Assembly (NCBI GenBank): GCA_038363925.1
Contig: JAQQWL010000011.1
Location: 7,130,001 to 7,194,000, forward strand
Direction of reading: 5' to 3'
From: Apiospora phragmitis
Lineage: Eukaryota > Ascomycota > Sordariomycetes > Amphisphaeriales > Apiosporaceae
Length of the DNA stretch: 64,000 nucleotides
Shown: piece by piece, positions 48,764-62,352 of the stretch
Position numbering within the stretch: the stretch's first letter is position 1
Layout: each line of letters starts with the position of its first letter
Position numbers and translations under genes: made by a program
The notes under the pieces: model-generated
Seen by the model: the letters and a program-made list of their open reading frames with translations, nothing else
The model's database searches: none
Told to the model about the DNA's origin: nothing

Positions 48764-49427
48764 TATAACGAACGCTATCCGGGTTTTAAAGAAACCTAGT
48801 AAGACGTACTAGGGTTTATGTTAATAATACGAGAGAGTATTTAAACGTGTGATAAAAGTCCGCTTTTATCGATATAATAGGTAATAGCTCGTAGGAACGA
48901 AGATAACTAAGGTGCGTAGATTTAAAGGTATTTATAATAGAATCGTTAAGGCTGTTTACTTTATTAATAAGTTAAATTAATATTTAAATTAATTATTAAA
49001 ATAAAAAGTGTTTATATAAAATATATAAGAAACGTTCGTAGTTATATATCTAATCCCTCCTTTACTAATCCGTTATCGCTTAGTGATCTCGCCTAAGCGT
49101 GCTCGGCGCTACTTAGTAATCTCCCCTAATCACGTTTTACGCTACTTAGTGATCTCTCCTAATCACGCCCCGCGCTGCTCAGTAGTTTCGCCTAAGCGTT
49201 CGCCGCGTTACGTAACTTGTTGACGGCCGCCGTTACTTATAGGCGTATTCGTCCTATTACCGGGCGAGGTGGTGTTATCGTTACTCGTTATTAAAAAAGA
49301 TCTAGCTTTATATTAATATAGCTAGCGGTGCGATCTGTAGCTGTGGTATCGTAGCCTAGTCGGGGTATAGTAGTTCCGTGCCGGTAAGTGGGGTCTTTTA
49401 GCCGCATGGTTAGGTCGGGTTATAATA
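48764..49427 (-). mobile_element. Inverted solo LTR inside element A
   Basis: 664 bp, flanked by TAACT (48759-48763) and TAACC (49428-49432). At the matching point of element B (about 57615) the sequence is continuous, which confirms the insertion. The 5' part of the LTR (49070-49427 on the plus strand) keeps high GC although it sits in heavily mutated sequence. Confidence 0.86.
49074..49205. repeat. 33-bp tandem repeat, four units
   Basis: Four units share the pattern CGCTACTTAGTGATCTCTCC followed by TAATCACGCCCCG. They lie inside the inverted solo LTR, again upstream of its TATA-like region. Confidence 0.85.
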
Positions 49428-52400
49428 TAACCTTTTTTATATAACGAAAATAGTAATTTAATAAACGATATTATAAGCCGGTTAAAATAATTAATAAATT
49501 ACGAGCGTTTAATTAATATATTAATAAATAAGTTAATAAGCGAGATCACTAAACTTAAAATTTTAAAAACTAATAAATAATTAATTATTCTTAATATTCT
49601 TTACCTCGATTTAAAATATTTATATTAAATATTTATTACGGCTAGGTTTAATTAAAGAGTCTATAATAATTACGCGGTAAAAGATAATATTCGAATCTCT
49701 CTTATATATAAAAGGTACTTTACGTTCTTATAAATCTTATATATATATAACGCTTATATAAAATACTTCGTAAAAAAACTCGAATATAAATAGTTTCTCT
49801 AAAGGGTCGGTAAGCGACCTATTATATAACTATACTTTAATTATATTATTAAAAAAATCCGGTTATTAATTCTTAACGAACGACGCGTATACTTATTATT
49901 ATAAAAAAACTTACGGTAACCACGACGGTACTACTTAAAAGGACGAGATTAAAAAAAGTACTTCGAAAATTAATACTTTAAGCACGCTTAAAAAAATCGT
50001 AAACTTATAAATATTTAAAAAAAAAGCGCTTAATATTTTTAAAACATATAAATATATATTTAATAAAAGAACTTTTTTAATATATTAAAGAATTTATAAA
50101 ACGTTTATAAATTATAACGAACTTAATAAACTTTTAAGCTATTCGAAAAACCCGAATTTTAAATATTAAAAATAGTATTTTATATAAAAAAAAGTATAGA
50201 AACATTTCTATTAATATATTAAAAAACGTTTTATAAAAAATAAAAAGAATAATAATAACGATATAACGATCGATTATAAAAAATCGTTAATTATTTATAA
50301 AAGTAGCGCTTAAGAAATAAACGCCGTTTATTATAAAAAGATAATAATAAACGAACTAAAATAAGTCCTTATATTAAATAATAAATAATCGAACTATCTA
50401 TAAATACATTATATTAATAATAAGCGTAGAAAAAGTTTATATTAAAGCGTTACTTAATAGCGAAGCGTAAAAAAATTATATTTCATTACGAATCGTTAAT
50501 TTCTTTAAACTTAAATAATAATAAAAAAACGCTTTATACCGATTTAAAATTATTAATAAAAAACTTATAATTTATAATAATAAAGAAATACGAAAAGAAA
50601 TCGTAAACCTTTTAATTAATATAAAAAACGATATAAACGAATTACGTATAATATTACGGACGTTATAAAATATAATATAATTTTAAAAATATCGTAATTA
50701 CGGGTAAAAAAATTTAAAATTAATTAAAAATTTAATTAATTTTAATAAAATATATTTAAAAAAGGTTTAATTAATAAATAACGGTTTAAAAAATAACCTT
50801 TTAATAAATTTAAAATCTTTAAAGTATATATTATTATTAAAAAGCTTAAGCCGAATATTATAATAATTATATTAAAAGAGTATCGGTAATTTAAAACTCT
50901 TTTTAATAAGAAATTAAAAATAAACTTACCGCTTTATATATAATAAAATTATAAAATACCTTTTAAAAAAAAAACCCTATTTATATTTATATATAAACTT
51001 AATTAAGAGTATAAATAAGCTTTAAAAAAGTATATTATAAAAAACTTCCTCATCGTCTTTATCTTAAAGAAAACTAAAAACGAAAAACCTAAATAATATA
51101 TATATATTAATTATTAAAAGCTTAACGAAATTATTATTAAAAACCGGTACCTTTTACCCCTAATCGGTAATTTATAAAATAAACTATTATATATTAAAAT
51201 TCTTATAGTACTTAACCTCTTTAATATATATAACTTAATCTAGATTAAAAAAAAAGAAAAGAATAAAAAACGTCGTTTTAAACTAAGTATAAATATTTCG
51301 AATACTAAACTATATCGTTTAATTTAATTAATATATTAATTAATTTTTAAATAATAATTAATTACGTTTTATACGAATACCTCGATAAATTCGTTATAAT
51401 ATATCTCGATAATATCTTAATCTATTCTAATAATAATAAATAATACCGAGAATATATAAAACTAATACTTTAAAAGTTATAAAACGCTAATTTATTAATT
51501 AACTTAAAGAAAAACGAATTCTACTAACGATCCGTTACTTTTATAAAATATATAACATTTTTAGACGAAATCCGGATAAAACCTTTAAAAATTTTAATAG
51601 TTAAAAAGTAGCCCGCGCTTATAAGCGCTATAGAAGTTAGATTTTTCTTAAAATTAGCTAATTATTACCGGATTTTTATCCCCGGGTTTAATAGAATAAC
51701 GACACTTTAAATAAACTTAAGAAAGAAAGATAAATTATTTAAAAAAAAAAGCCGAAACCTTCTATAATATTAAAAAGCGGATTTTTAACGAATTAATACT
51801 TCGCGTAATAAACTTTATTAAACTTTTTAAAATTAAAACCGATATATCGGACTATATGATAAGAGGATAATTAAATTAACGAGATAATAACGAGAAGTCG
51901 CACCTTATCGTATTCTTTTTAAAAAAGCTTAACGGATTAAAACTTAATTATTAAATCTATAATAAAGAATTAATAACTATTATTAAAACTTATAAAAAAT
52001 AAAAATATTACTTTAATAAAATAATAAAATTAATAAAAATCTATATTTATTATAAAAACTTTATAACGTTTATTATTATTAATAAATTAAGTAAATAATA
52101 AGTATAATAGTTTAAATTCTTTTCAAGATTTAATTTTATTATTATTTACTGAAAAAATAATAAGAACGGCCGCGTCGACGCGTTAAGCCGATAACTAAAT
52201 TATTAGGAAAAAGTTCCATTCGAAATACAAACTATCTTAACTTATAATTAAGACGGCAACCTCGTATTATTACGGTAATTAAACGTTACGAGCTATGTTT
52301 AATATAACAATAATTAAGCTATTAAATTCCGATAACTTAGCCGGACCTTTAATCTCGATAACTATATTAAAAATCACCTCGAGAACCGAGATAATCTTAC

Positions 52401-54383
52401 CTTTTACCGAAATAAGATTTATATCCTTAATTAATATTATAAAAACTTTATTAAGGATTTTTACGAGCACCTTATATATAAATATTAAAAAGTATTTAAA
52501 ACTTAAAAACGAATTATTAAATAATTTAATTACGAAAACTATAAATTAACTATAACTAAAGTAATTAATAAATATAACTTATATAATAAAGCTAAAGCCG
52601 CTTAACATTAATTATATAAAGAACTATAACCGATTTTACCGCCGAATAAAGTATAAAAAATAATTACGCTTAATTTCGTAATTAAGCTACCTTTATTAAA
52701 TAAACCCTTAATTAAGGTTAATTATAATAATATCTTAATAATTACGGATAAATTTACGAAATATATTTACTTCTTATTATATAAAGAGTTTAATAATATT
52801 AATAACTTAGCTTACACGTTCCTTCGAACGATTATTAATTAATATAAGTTATTTAAAATAATTATCTCTAATAAAAATGAACTATTTACCGCTAAATTCT
52901 AGAAATTATTTATAATTTAAGTCGGTATTAAATATAAACTATTTACGGCTTACTACTTTTAAACGAATAAATAAATTAAATAAATAAACTAAACTTTAAA
53001 ATAATACTTACATTATTATATTAATTATAAATTAAATAATTAAGTATAATTATTATTTATAATTTAATTCGTTTATAATAATATAAAGAATAAAACTATA
53101 TATATATTATTATTTCGAATAAATTATAAGTATAACTTAAAAATTATTAAAAAACCTGTATAAAAAACTAGTATTAATCGTAATTATATAAATCGAGAAA
53201 TTAATAAAAACTCTAAATTACGTTATAATAAAGCCTTATTTTCTTTTAATAACGAATAAAGAGATACGCCGATTAAATTAAATTAAAAAGATTAACTTTA
53301 AAAGGAGGAAAAGTTTATTTCTTACGGCGAAATATTAAAACTAAGCGACTAAGCAATAAACTAGACTTTAAAGAAATCGGATTATTTAAAATCACGGAAA
53401 TTATTTTAAAAACTAATTATTAATTATCGCTATTTAAAATAATACGGATATACTTAATATTTTATATTTTATTATTTAAATTAACGGCCGAGAATACCTT
53501 AATTAATATATAACTAAAAATCGTAATAAATTAAGACGCATATAAAATTAAGAAAATTATTAATAAAAAAAACTAAGCGAAGCTTTTAATACCTCGTTTA
53601 ATAAAAAGGTTATTTATTAAAACATAATACTTAAAAATTTAAAAAATACTTAACGAACGCTACGGAAAAACTTCGGGAGTTCGAATAATAATAAGAGGTA
53701 CTAAAGGACCTAGGCCTTTAAAATTAGCCAGGCTTAAAAAGGACTAATCTATATCGATAAAAACGCCTAGGTTTTAAAGGTTATTAACTAAACAACCTTC
53801 GTAGCTATTTAACGTAGGTAGGATATCGTCCTCCTTATTTAACTCTTTTATATTACGATTAAATAAGTCGGCGCCCCTTTCCTTTACCTTCCGACGGATC
53901 TTTCGAATTCGCGATAACCGACCTGCCGCCTTAGCGAGCTGAGACTAAAGCTTAATTAGCTTTAAGTAAAGCGATAAGAGCTTCTCGCTCGTATCTTTTT
54001 TATCCGCGTCTAACTTTCGTTATTACTTTAAAACTTTCTTTAAAGACGAAATAATTAAAAAACCGTTATATAAACGACCGCGATTTATATACTCTTTATA
54101 ATAAAAAAACGATTTAAAATATAATAATTTAATTTTTTATTTTTAAAATAATATAAATAAAATATATCGGCTAAATAATTAGTAAAAGAAATATAGCTAT
54201 AAAAAAAAGAACGCTCGTAAATTTTAATAAAAAACTTCTCGATACGATTAAAAATTATAATAAATATATATTATAATAAAAGTAATAAAAAAAGAACTTA
54301 TAAAATCTTAATATAACGGTATACGATAAATATTTATAATAATTAATTATTTTAAAAATAAAGTAATAAAAAAAAAGGGATAA

Positions 54384-55479
54384 TATTACGACTTAACCCG
54401 ATAACGCGGCTAGTACCTACTTTCGAAACGAAATTAAAATAACTCGAAGCGCTTACGAATTAATAAACGGTTATTAACTTCGCTAATTAACGCTTATAAC
54501 CCTACTTATAATAATAAAAATCTACTATACTAATTATAATAACCGATATTACGATAATAAATATACATAGTTAACCTAGGGTAGCACCCAGAGGATGGCA
54601 CAGGATGGACAGACAGGAATAAACGAATAGAAATAGCTAGTATAAGTTAAATAAATAAAACAGAGCCACGTGCTAATAAGATTAAGAACTATAAGATCAC
54701 GACGCTCTTAATACTCCCGGAGTTATAGGATCACGACGCTCCTAGTAATCCGGCGTAAATTAATAAAAGAGGAATTAAATATATAACGACGAATAATTCC
54801 CTATATATTTTATATAAATACTCTTTATTTTAATAATTAATTTAAGTATTAATCTTAATTTATTAATAAAGTAAATAGTTTTAACGAAACTATTATAAAT
54901 CCTTTTAAATTTATATACTTTAATTACTTTTATTTTTATAACTATTATATATTAACGTAGTCCACAAGCGAATTAAACACACAAGCGAATTAAATACTTA
55001 AAATCGTATAGAAAAGCCGTCCGTGCGTAACCGTGCATATTAATCAGTTTTTAATTAAATTAAACCGGGTTTTAAAAATTATACTTATTATAAGGTATAT
55101 AATAATATAATATTTTTTAAATATTTTATTAAACGATTTATTCTAAATTTATTAAATTACGGGGATTATTTTAACGTATTCTTATTTATAAGTTTTAATA
55201 TATTATTAAGAAAAATATAAAAAATACTATATTATTATAAAACTTATAATAAATATAATTTTTAAAACCCGGTTTAATTTAATTAAAAACTGATTAAAAT
55301 GCACGGTTACGCACGGACGGCTTTTCTATACGATTTTAAGTGTTTAATTCGCTTGTGGACTACGTTATATTAATAAAGGCGAACCTTTATTACACGTTTA
55401 AATACTCTCTCGTATTATTAATATAAACCCTAGTACGTCTTACTAGGTTTCTCTTTAAACCTAGATAGCGTTCGTTATA
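54384..55479 (+). repeat. Right LTR of element A, with a nested MITE
   Basis: Starts TATTACGACTTAACCC and ends TTCGTTATA. It is interrupted at 54955-55365 by the fold-back MITE. It has two of the 34-bp units. Confidence 0.85.
54955..55365. mobile_element. 411-bp fold-back MITE with Fot1-like termini
   Basis: Flanked by TA (54953-54954 and 55366-55367); the uninterrupted site is seen in the LTRs of element B. Both ends read ACGTAGTCCACAAGCGAATT inwards and stay complementary for well over 100 bp, so the element can fold into a long hairpin. The left arm has an extra 17-bp unit containing a second AAGCGA box. There is no coding capacity. The TA duplication and ACGTA...AAGCGA ends resemble the Fot1-type elements nearby. 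Confidence 0.85.
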
Positions 55480-55493
55480 ACTAAGTTATAATA

Positions 55494-55522
55494 TTTTTAT
55501 AAAGAATTTCATATAAACTTTA
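55494..55522. other. Spacer between inverted LTR and element B
   Basis: A 29-bp AT-rich spacer; its last five bases, CTTTA (55518-55522), are the target-site duplication of element B. Confidence 0.7.
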
Positions 55523-56235
55523 TATTATAACTTAACCTAACGATACGACTAATACTCACCTTTAAAACGAAATTAAAATAACTCGAAACGCTTATAAACT
55601 AATAAATAATTATTAACTCTATTAATTAATACTTATAACTTTACTTATAATAATAAGAGTTTATTATATTAATCACGATAACCGATACTACGATAATAAA
55701 CGTACACGGCTAACTTAGAGTAATACTAAAAGGATGGCATAAAATGAATAAATAAGAATAAACTAGTAAAAATAGCTAGTATAGATTAAATAAATAAAAC
55801 GGAGTTACGTATTAATAAAATAAGGAGTTATAAGATCACGACGCTTTTAATAATCTCGGAGCTATAAGATCACGACGCTCCTAGTAATCCGGGACGACGT
55901 ATTATAATATATAACGTAATTTAACATAGATTAATAAAAAAAGAACGAGATATATAATAACGGATATTTTTTATATATTTTATATAAACGTTCTTTATTT
56001 TAATAATTAATTTAAGTATTAATTTTAATTTATTAATAAAATAAATAACTTTAACGAAACTATTATAAATCCTTTTAAATTTATATATTTTAATTACTTT
56101 TATTTTTATAATTATTATATATTATATTAATAAAGGCGGACCTTTATTATATATTTCAATATTTTCTCGTATTATTAATATAAACGTTAATATATTTTAT
56201 TAAGTTTTTTTAAAACTTAAAAAATATTCGTTATA
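55523..56235 (+). repeat. Left LTR of element B
   Basis: 713 bp, beginning TATTATAACTTAACC (from TGTTACGACTTAACC). Contains two 34-bp GATCAC-bearing units near 55825-55895. Confidence 0.88.
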
Positions 56236-59200
56236 TTTTAATTACTTTTATTTTTATAAATTATTACTTAAACCTTTAAATAATAATACCTATAAAAACT
56301 ATATTTATATTTAAACTTAATAACACCCCTCGCTATAAGAAGGCCTTTACTATCGTTATAAGCACCCTTTAATAAAACCTTATTATAAAAATAAATAGCG
56401 ATAATAATAATAACGGCCTTACTTAATAAATATTAATTAAACGAATTAAAGAATTTAAATAAAAAAGCGTTAATTATTAATATTATTATATTAAACTTAA
56501 AAAAAACGTAACGAGCTCTTAATTAAAGACACCTTAAGGTAGATATTAAATATTAACGAGCTACACGAGGAAGTACGCCTCCTCTATACCGCCGCTAATA
56601 TTATCTAGACCCTTGTTACTTTTAAAAAAGGAATAAAAATTAGTACCCCAGCGGCCTTTAACGGGATAAATAGGAACCTCCGCGGGTTCCTTATCTAGGT
56701 TAAAGCTTATTAACGGTTTTATAAAAAGATATTCTAAGACGCCACTTAGCGAGTTATCTACGCCGCCTCGTTCTTTAAAAATAAAATACTCGCTTAGTTT
56801 AAACCTTATTTAAATAAATTTATAAAGAACGACTAATAAATTAAGCTTTATTATATAAAAGCGTAACGAATTTTTAAAAATTACGACGGCTTTAAATAAG
56901 CTTTTAAATCACTCTTTTAAAACCTCGATAAAAAGCGATAAATAAAAAAGGAACTCGAAACCTTTAAATAAAAAAGTTTAGCCGCTTTTTATACCGCCGA
57001 ATTCCGATATATTATAACTCGACTAAATTATACCGAAGTTATAAAAATTATAATACATTATTAAAAACGTATAAAAAATATTAAAAATAAACTTAGCCGG
57101 CTCGACACCTTTAATAATTTTTTTATATATAAAGTTTATTATTAAGATTAATATTCGTATATATAAATAACGCCGCGAAAAATAAAGTGAATAATAACGA
57201 TAAATTAACAGGATTTAAGCTAATATAAGACAACTACGTTACTATAATAGCATACTACCTTATTATAATAAACCTATAGACCTCGATATTACTAAATATA
57301 ATAAAAAATAGCATATTACTTACTATAACTATTAAAAACGAGGATATTACGCTTAAAAATATCGGGCATAAAAAAAACTTCTGAAAAATCTTAAAGGGAT
57401 AATATATTAACGCTATTAAAATAAAGGATACTCCTATAGCAGCTATTAAAAATAACAGCGCCACTATTAAACAAGGCAGCCCATCTTAAACAGCTTACTA
57501 CGACGATAGGTGCACCTCTTACTTAGCGGATAAAGAAAGAACCGGATAGTTTCTTAAAGCCTTTAAAAATAAAAGGAGCTATAATCGAAACGTTATAATA
57601 ATACGAAGGGAACGACCTATTTTATATAATAAAAATAACGATTTAATAAATAATATTATTAATTAATTAAAATAATTAATAAATTATAAACGTTTAATCG
57701 GTATATTAATAAACGAGTTGATAAACGAGATCGCTAAATTTAAAGATTTAAAAACTAATGGATAGTTAATTATCTTTAATATCCCTTACCTCGATTTAAA
57801 ATACCTACGTTAAGTATTTATTACGGCCGGTTTTAATTAAAGAATTTATAATAATTATATAATAAAAAATAACCTTTAAATCTTTTTTATATATAAAAGA
57901 TATTTTACGTTTTTATAAATTTTATATATCTATAACGCTTATATAGATTACTTCGTAAAGAAACTTAAGTACGAATAGTTTCTTTAAAAGATTAATAAAT
58001 AACTTATTATATAACTATACCTCGATTATATTATTAAAAAAATCCGGATATCGGTTTTAAATAAACGACGTATATACTTATTAATATAAATAAACCTACG
58101 GTAATCACGATAGTATTACTTAAAAGGATAAGATTAAAAAAAGTATTTCGAGGATCGATACTTAAAACACGTTTAGGAAAAACCGCGAACTTATAAACGT
58201 TTAAAAAAAAGCGCTTAATATTTTTAAAATATATAAATATATACTTAATAAAAGAACCTTTTTAATATATTAAAAACTTATAAAACGTTTATAAATTATA
58301 ACGAACTTAATAAATTTTCGAACTATTCGAAAAACCCGAATTTTAAATATTAAAAATAGTATTTTATATAAAAAAGAGTATAGAAATAGTTTTACTAATA
58401 TATTAAAAAATACCTTATTAAGAATAAAAAAACGATAATAATAATATAATAATTGATCGTAAGAAATTATTAATTATTTATAAGAGTAGCGTTTTAAAAA
58501 ATAGACGCCGCTTATTATAAAAAGACGATAATAGGCGGATTAAAATAGGTCCCTATATTAAATAACGAATAATCGAGCTATTTATAAGTATATTATATTA
58601 ATAATAAACGTAAAAAGAGTTTATATAAAAGCGTTACTTAATAGCGAAGCGTAAAAAAACTATATTTCATTACGAATTATTAATTACCTTAAATTTAAAT
58701 AATAAGAGAAAAACGCCGTATATTAATTTAAAACCGTTAATAAAGAATTTATAACTTATAATAATAAGGAAATACGGAAAAAGTTATAAACTTTTTAATT
58801 AATATTAAACAATAATATAAATAAATTATATATTATATTATAAACGTCGTAAGATACGACATAATTTTAAAATTAATTAAAAAATAGGTTAACTTTAATA
58901 AAATATATTAAGAAAAGGTTTAATTAATAAATAGCGGTTTGAAAAACAACTTTTTCATAAATTTAAAATTTTTAAAATATTTATTATTATTAAAAAGCTT
59001 AAGCCGAACGTTATAACGATTATATTAAAAAAGTACCGGTAATTCGAAACCCTTTTTAATAAGAAATTAAAAATAAGCTTACCGTCTTATATATAATAAA
59101 ACTATAAAATACCTTTGAAAAATAAAAAAGAACTTTTATTTATATTTATATATAAACTTAATTAAGAGTATAAATAAGCTTTAAAAAATTATATTATAAA

Positions 59201-62200
59201 AAACTTTAAAAAAAGAGTTATATAATTATTTATATTATTAGCAGGCTTCCCTATCCACTTTGTTTTAAAGAAAAGTAAAAACGGGAAACTTAAATAACGT
59301 ATATATATTAATTATTAAAAGCTTAACGAAATTATTATTAGAAACCCGTACCCTTTACCCTTAATCGGCGACCTACGAAATAAGCTATTACACGTTAAAA
59401 TCTTTATAATACTTAACCTCTTTAATATATATAACTTAATCTAGATTAAAAAAAAAAAGTAAAAAAGTACGTTCCGGATTAAGTATAAATATTTTAAATA
59501 CTAAGCTATATCTTTTAACTTAATTAATATACTAATTAACTTTTAAATAATAATTAACCACGTTTTATACGAATATCTTAATAAGTTCATTATAATATAT
59601 CTCGATAATATCTTTATTTACTCTAAAAATAATAAGCAATATTAAGAACACGTAAAATTAGTACTTTAAAAGCTATAAGACGCTAATTTACTAATTAACT
59701 TAAAAAACGAATTCTACTAACGATCCGTCACTTTCGTAAAATATATAATATCCCTAGGCTAAATCCGGATAGAACTATTAAAAATCTTTAATAAATTAAT
59801 ATTTTATATAATAAACCCCGTTAAACTTTTTAAAATCGAAACCGATATATTAAACTATAAGATTAAAGAATAATTAAATTAACGAAATAATAATAAAAAG
59901 TTATACCTTATCGTATTTTTTTAAAAAAGCTTAACGAATTAATAACTATTATTAAAACTTACGAAAAATAAAAACATTACTTTAATAAAATAATAAAACT
60001 AATAAAACTTTATATTAATTATAAAAACCTTATAACGTTTATTATTATTAAAAAACTAAATAAATAGTAAATATAATAATTTAAATTCTTTTTAAAATTT
60101 AACCTTATTATTATTTATTAAAAAAATAACGAGAACGGTCGCGCTAACGCGTTAAGCCGACGACTAAACTATTAAAAAGTCTTATTCGAAACGCGAACTA
60201 TTTTAATTTATAACTAAAATAATAACCTTATATTATCACGGTAATTAAATATTATAAATTATGTTTAATATAACGATAATTAAATTACTAAGTTTTAATA
60301 ATTTAATTAAACTTTTAACCTCGTTAATTATATTAAAAATTACCTTAAGAATTAGAATAACTTTACTTTTTATTAAAAAAAGATCTATATTCTTAAGCAG
60401 TATTATAAAGAATTTATTAAATTTTTTTAAATACTTTATATATAAATATTAAAGAGTATTTAAAACTTAAAAACGAATTACTAAGTAATTTAATTACGAA
60501 AACTTTAAACTAATCGTGATTAAAATAATCGGTAAATACGACCTTTATAATAAAGCTAAGGCCGTTAAACATCGACTATATAAAGAATTATAACTAATCT
60601 TATCGCTAGATAAAGTATAAAAAATAATCGTATTTAACTTCGTAATTAAGCTGCCCTTATTAAAAAAAACCCTTAATTAAAGTTAGTTACGATAATATCT
60701 TAATAATTACGAATAAACTTATAAAGTATACCTACTTCTTATTATATAAAGAGTCTAGCGATACTAACGACCTAGCCTACATATTCTTTCGAACGATCGT
60801 TAGCTAGTACGAGCTGCTCGAAACGATTATCTCCGATAGAGATAAACTATTCACCGCTAAATTCTAAATATTACTTATAATATAACTCGGTATTAAATAT
60901 AAATTATCTATAGCTTACTACTTTTAAATAAATAAATAAACCGAACGGATAAATTAAACTTTAAAATAATATCTACGCTATTATATTAATTATAAGTAAA
61001 ATAATTAAGTATAATTATTATTTATAACTTAATTCGTTTATAATAATACGGATAATAAAACTATATATATATTATTATTTCGAAACGAATTATAGGTATA
61101 ATTTAAACATTATTAAAAAACCCGTAAAAAAAGAGCTAATACTAATCGTAACTATATAAGTCGAGAAATTAAAAAAAAAAACTCTAAATTACGTTATAAT
61201 AAAATCTTATTTTTTTTAAAATAAATAAAAAGATACGTTAATTAAACTGTTAAAAAAAACTAACCTTAAAAAAATAAGAAAAGTATACCTTTTATAATAA
61301 AATATTAAAACTAAATAACTAAATAATAAACTAAACTTTAAAAAAATTAAACTATTTAAAATCGTAGAAATTATTTTAAAAACTAATTACTAATTATCGC
61401 TACTTAAAATAATACGAATATACTTAATATTTTATATCTTATTATTTCAACTAGCGGTTAAAAATACTTCGATTAATATATAATTAAAAGTTATAATAAA
61501 TTAATACGAATATAAAATCGAGAAAATTATCGATAAAAAAAAGATTAAAAAAAGCCTTTAATACCTCATTTAATAAAAAGGTTACCTATTGAAAAATAAT
61601 AATTAAAAACTTAAAAAACATTTAATAAACGCTATAAAAGAATTTCGAGAGTTCGAATAACAATAAGAGGTATTAAGAGACTTAGGCCCTCGAAGTTAAC
61701 TAAGCTTAAAAAAAACTAATCTATATTAATAAAAACGCCTAGGTCTTAAAAGTTATTAATTAAATAACCTTGGTAATTATTTAATATAAATAAGATATTA
61801 TCCTCTTTATTTAACTCCTTTATATTAAAACTAAATAAATCGGCGCCCCTTTCCTTCACCTTTCGACGGAACTTTCGAATTCGCAATAACTAACTTACCG
61901 CCTCGGCGAGCTAAAACTAACGCTTAGCCAGCTCGGAATAAAGCGATAAAAGCTTCTCACTCGCGTCCTCTTTATTCGCGTCTAACTTTCGCTATAATTT
62001 TAAAACTTTCTTTAAAAACAAAATAATTAAAAAATTATTATATAAACGAGCGCGATTTATATACTTTTTATAACGAGAAAAATAATCTAAAATATAATAA
62101 TTTAGCTTTTTATTTTTAAAATAATAAGAATAAAATATATTAATTAAATAATTATTAAAAGAAGTATAGTTATAAAAAAAGAACGTTTATAAACCTTAAT

Positions 62201-62352
62201 TAAAAACTATTCGATACGATTTAAAACTATAATAAATATATATTATAATAAAAAATAATAAAAAGCACTTATAAAATCTTAATATAATAATATATAATAA
62301 GTATTTATAATAACTAACCGTTTTAAAAATAAAGTAATAAAAAAAGGGATAA

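Larger units (their letters stand above)
46634..55479 (+). mobile_element. Ty3/Gypsy chromovirus-type element A (RIP-degraded)
   Basis: The element is flanked by GCTAA (46629-46633) and ACTAA (55480-55484). The LTRs are 46634-47350 (717 bp) and 54384-55479 (683 bp without the MITE inside). The interior reads in the plus orientation. The reverse transcriptase core survives as YLDN (from YLDD) at 51402-51413, followed by ILIYSN. A degraded integrase end with the HPQTDGQTERTNQ-type motif lies at about 52945-52990, and a chromodomain-like start YKIKKIINKK at about 53541. RT before integrase, plus the chromodomain, places it among fungal chromoviruses. All frames are full of stops. Without its own insertions the element would be about 7.76 kb, close to element B. 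Confidence 0.88.
43170..55493 (-). mobile_element. Inverted Gypsy-family LTR split into four pieces by later insertions
   Basis: The pieces are 43170-43844, 44583-44691, 46554-46633 and 55485-55493. Placed end to end, and with the 128-bp MITE and its duplicated 8-mer removed, they give about 737 bp, which aligns base for base (allowing C/T and G/A changes) with the reverse complement of the 733-bp LTR at 43845-44577. The breakpoints coincide with the target-site duplications of the inserted elements. I find no clear duplication around the outer ends (CGCTT against TTTTT), so it may be a remnant rather than a simple solo LTR. Confidence 0.8.

Noticed and set aside
46936..49205. CRISPR-like array because of regular 33-34 bp repeats
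   Set aside because: The repeats are directly adjacent without spacers and lie in LTR promoter regions of a fungal genome.
52295..52549. Open frames in the AT-rich block (also 57255-57464 and 60261-60452)
   Set aside because: They are Ile/Leu/Lys-rich products of AT-rich RIP-mutated retroelement sequence, not genes.
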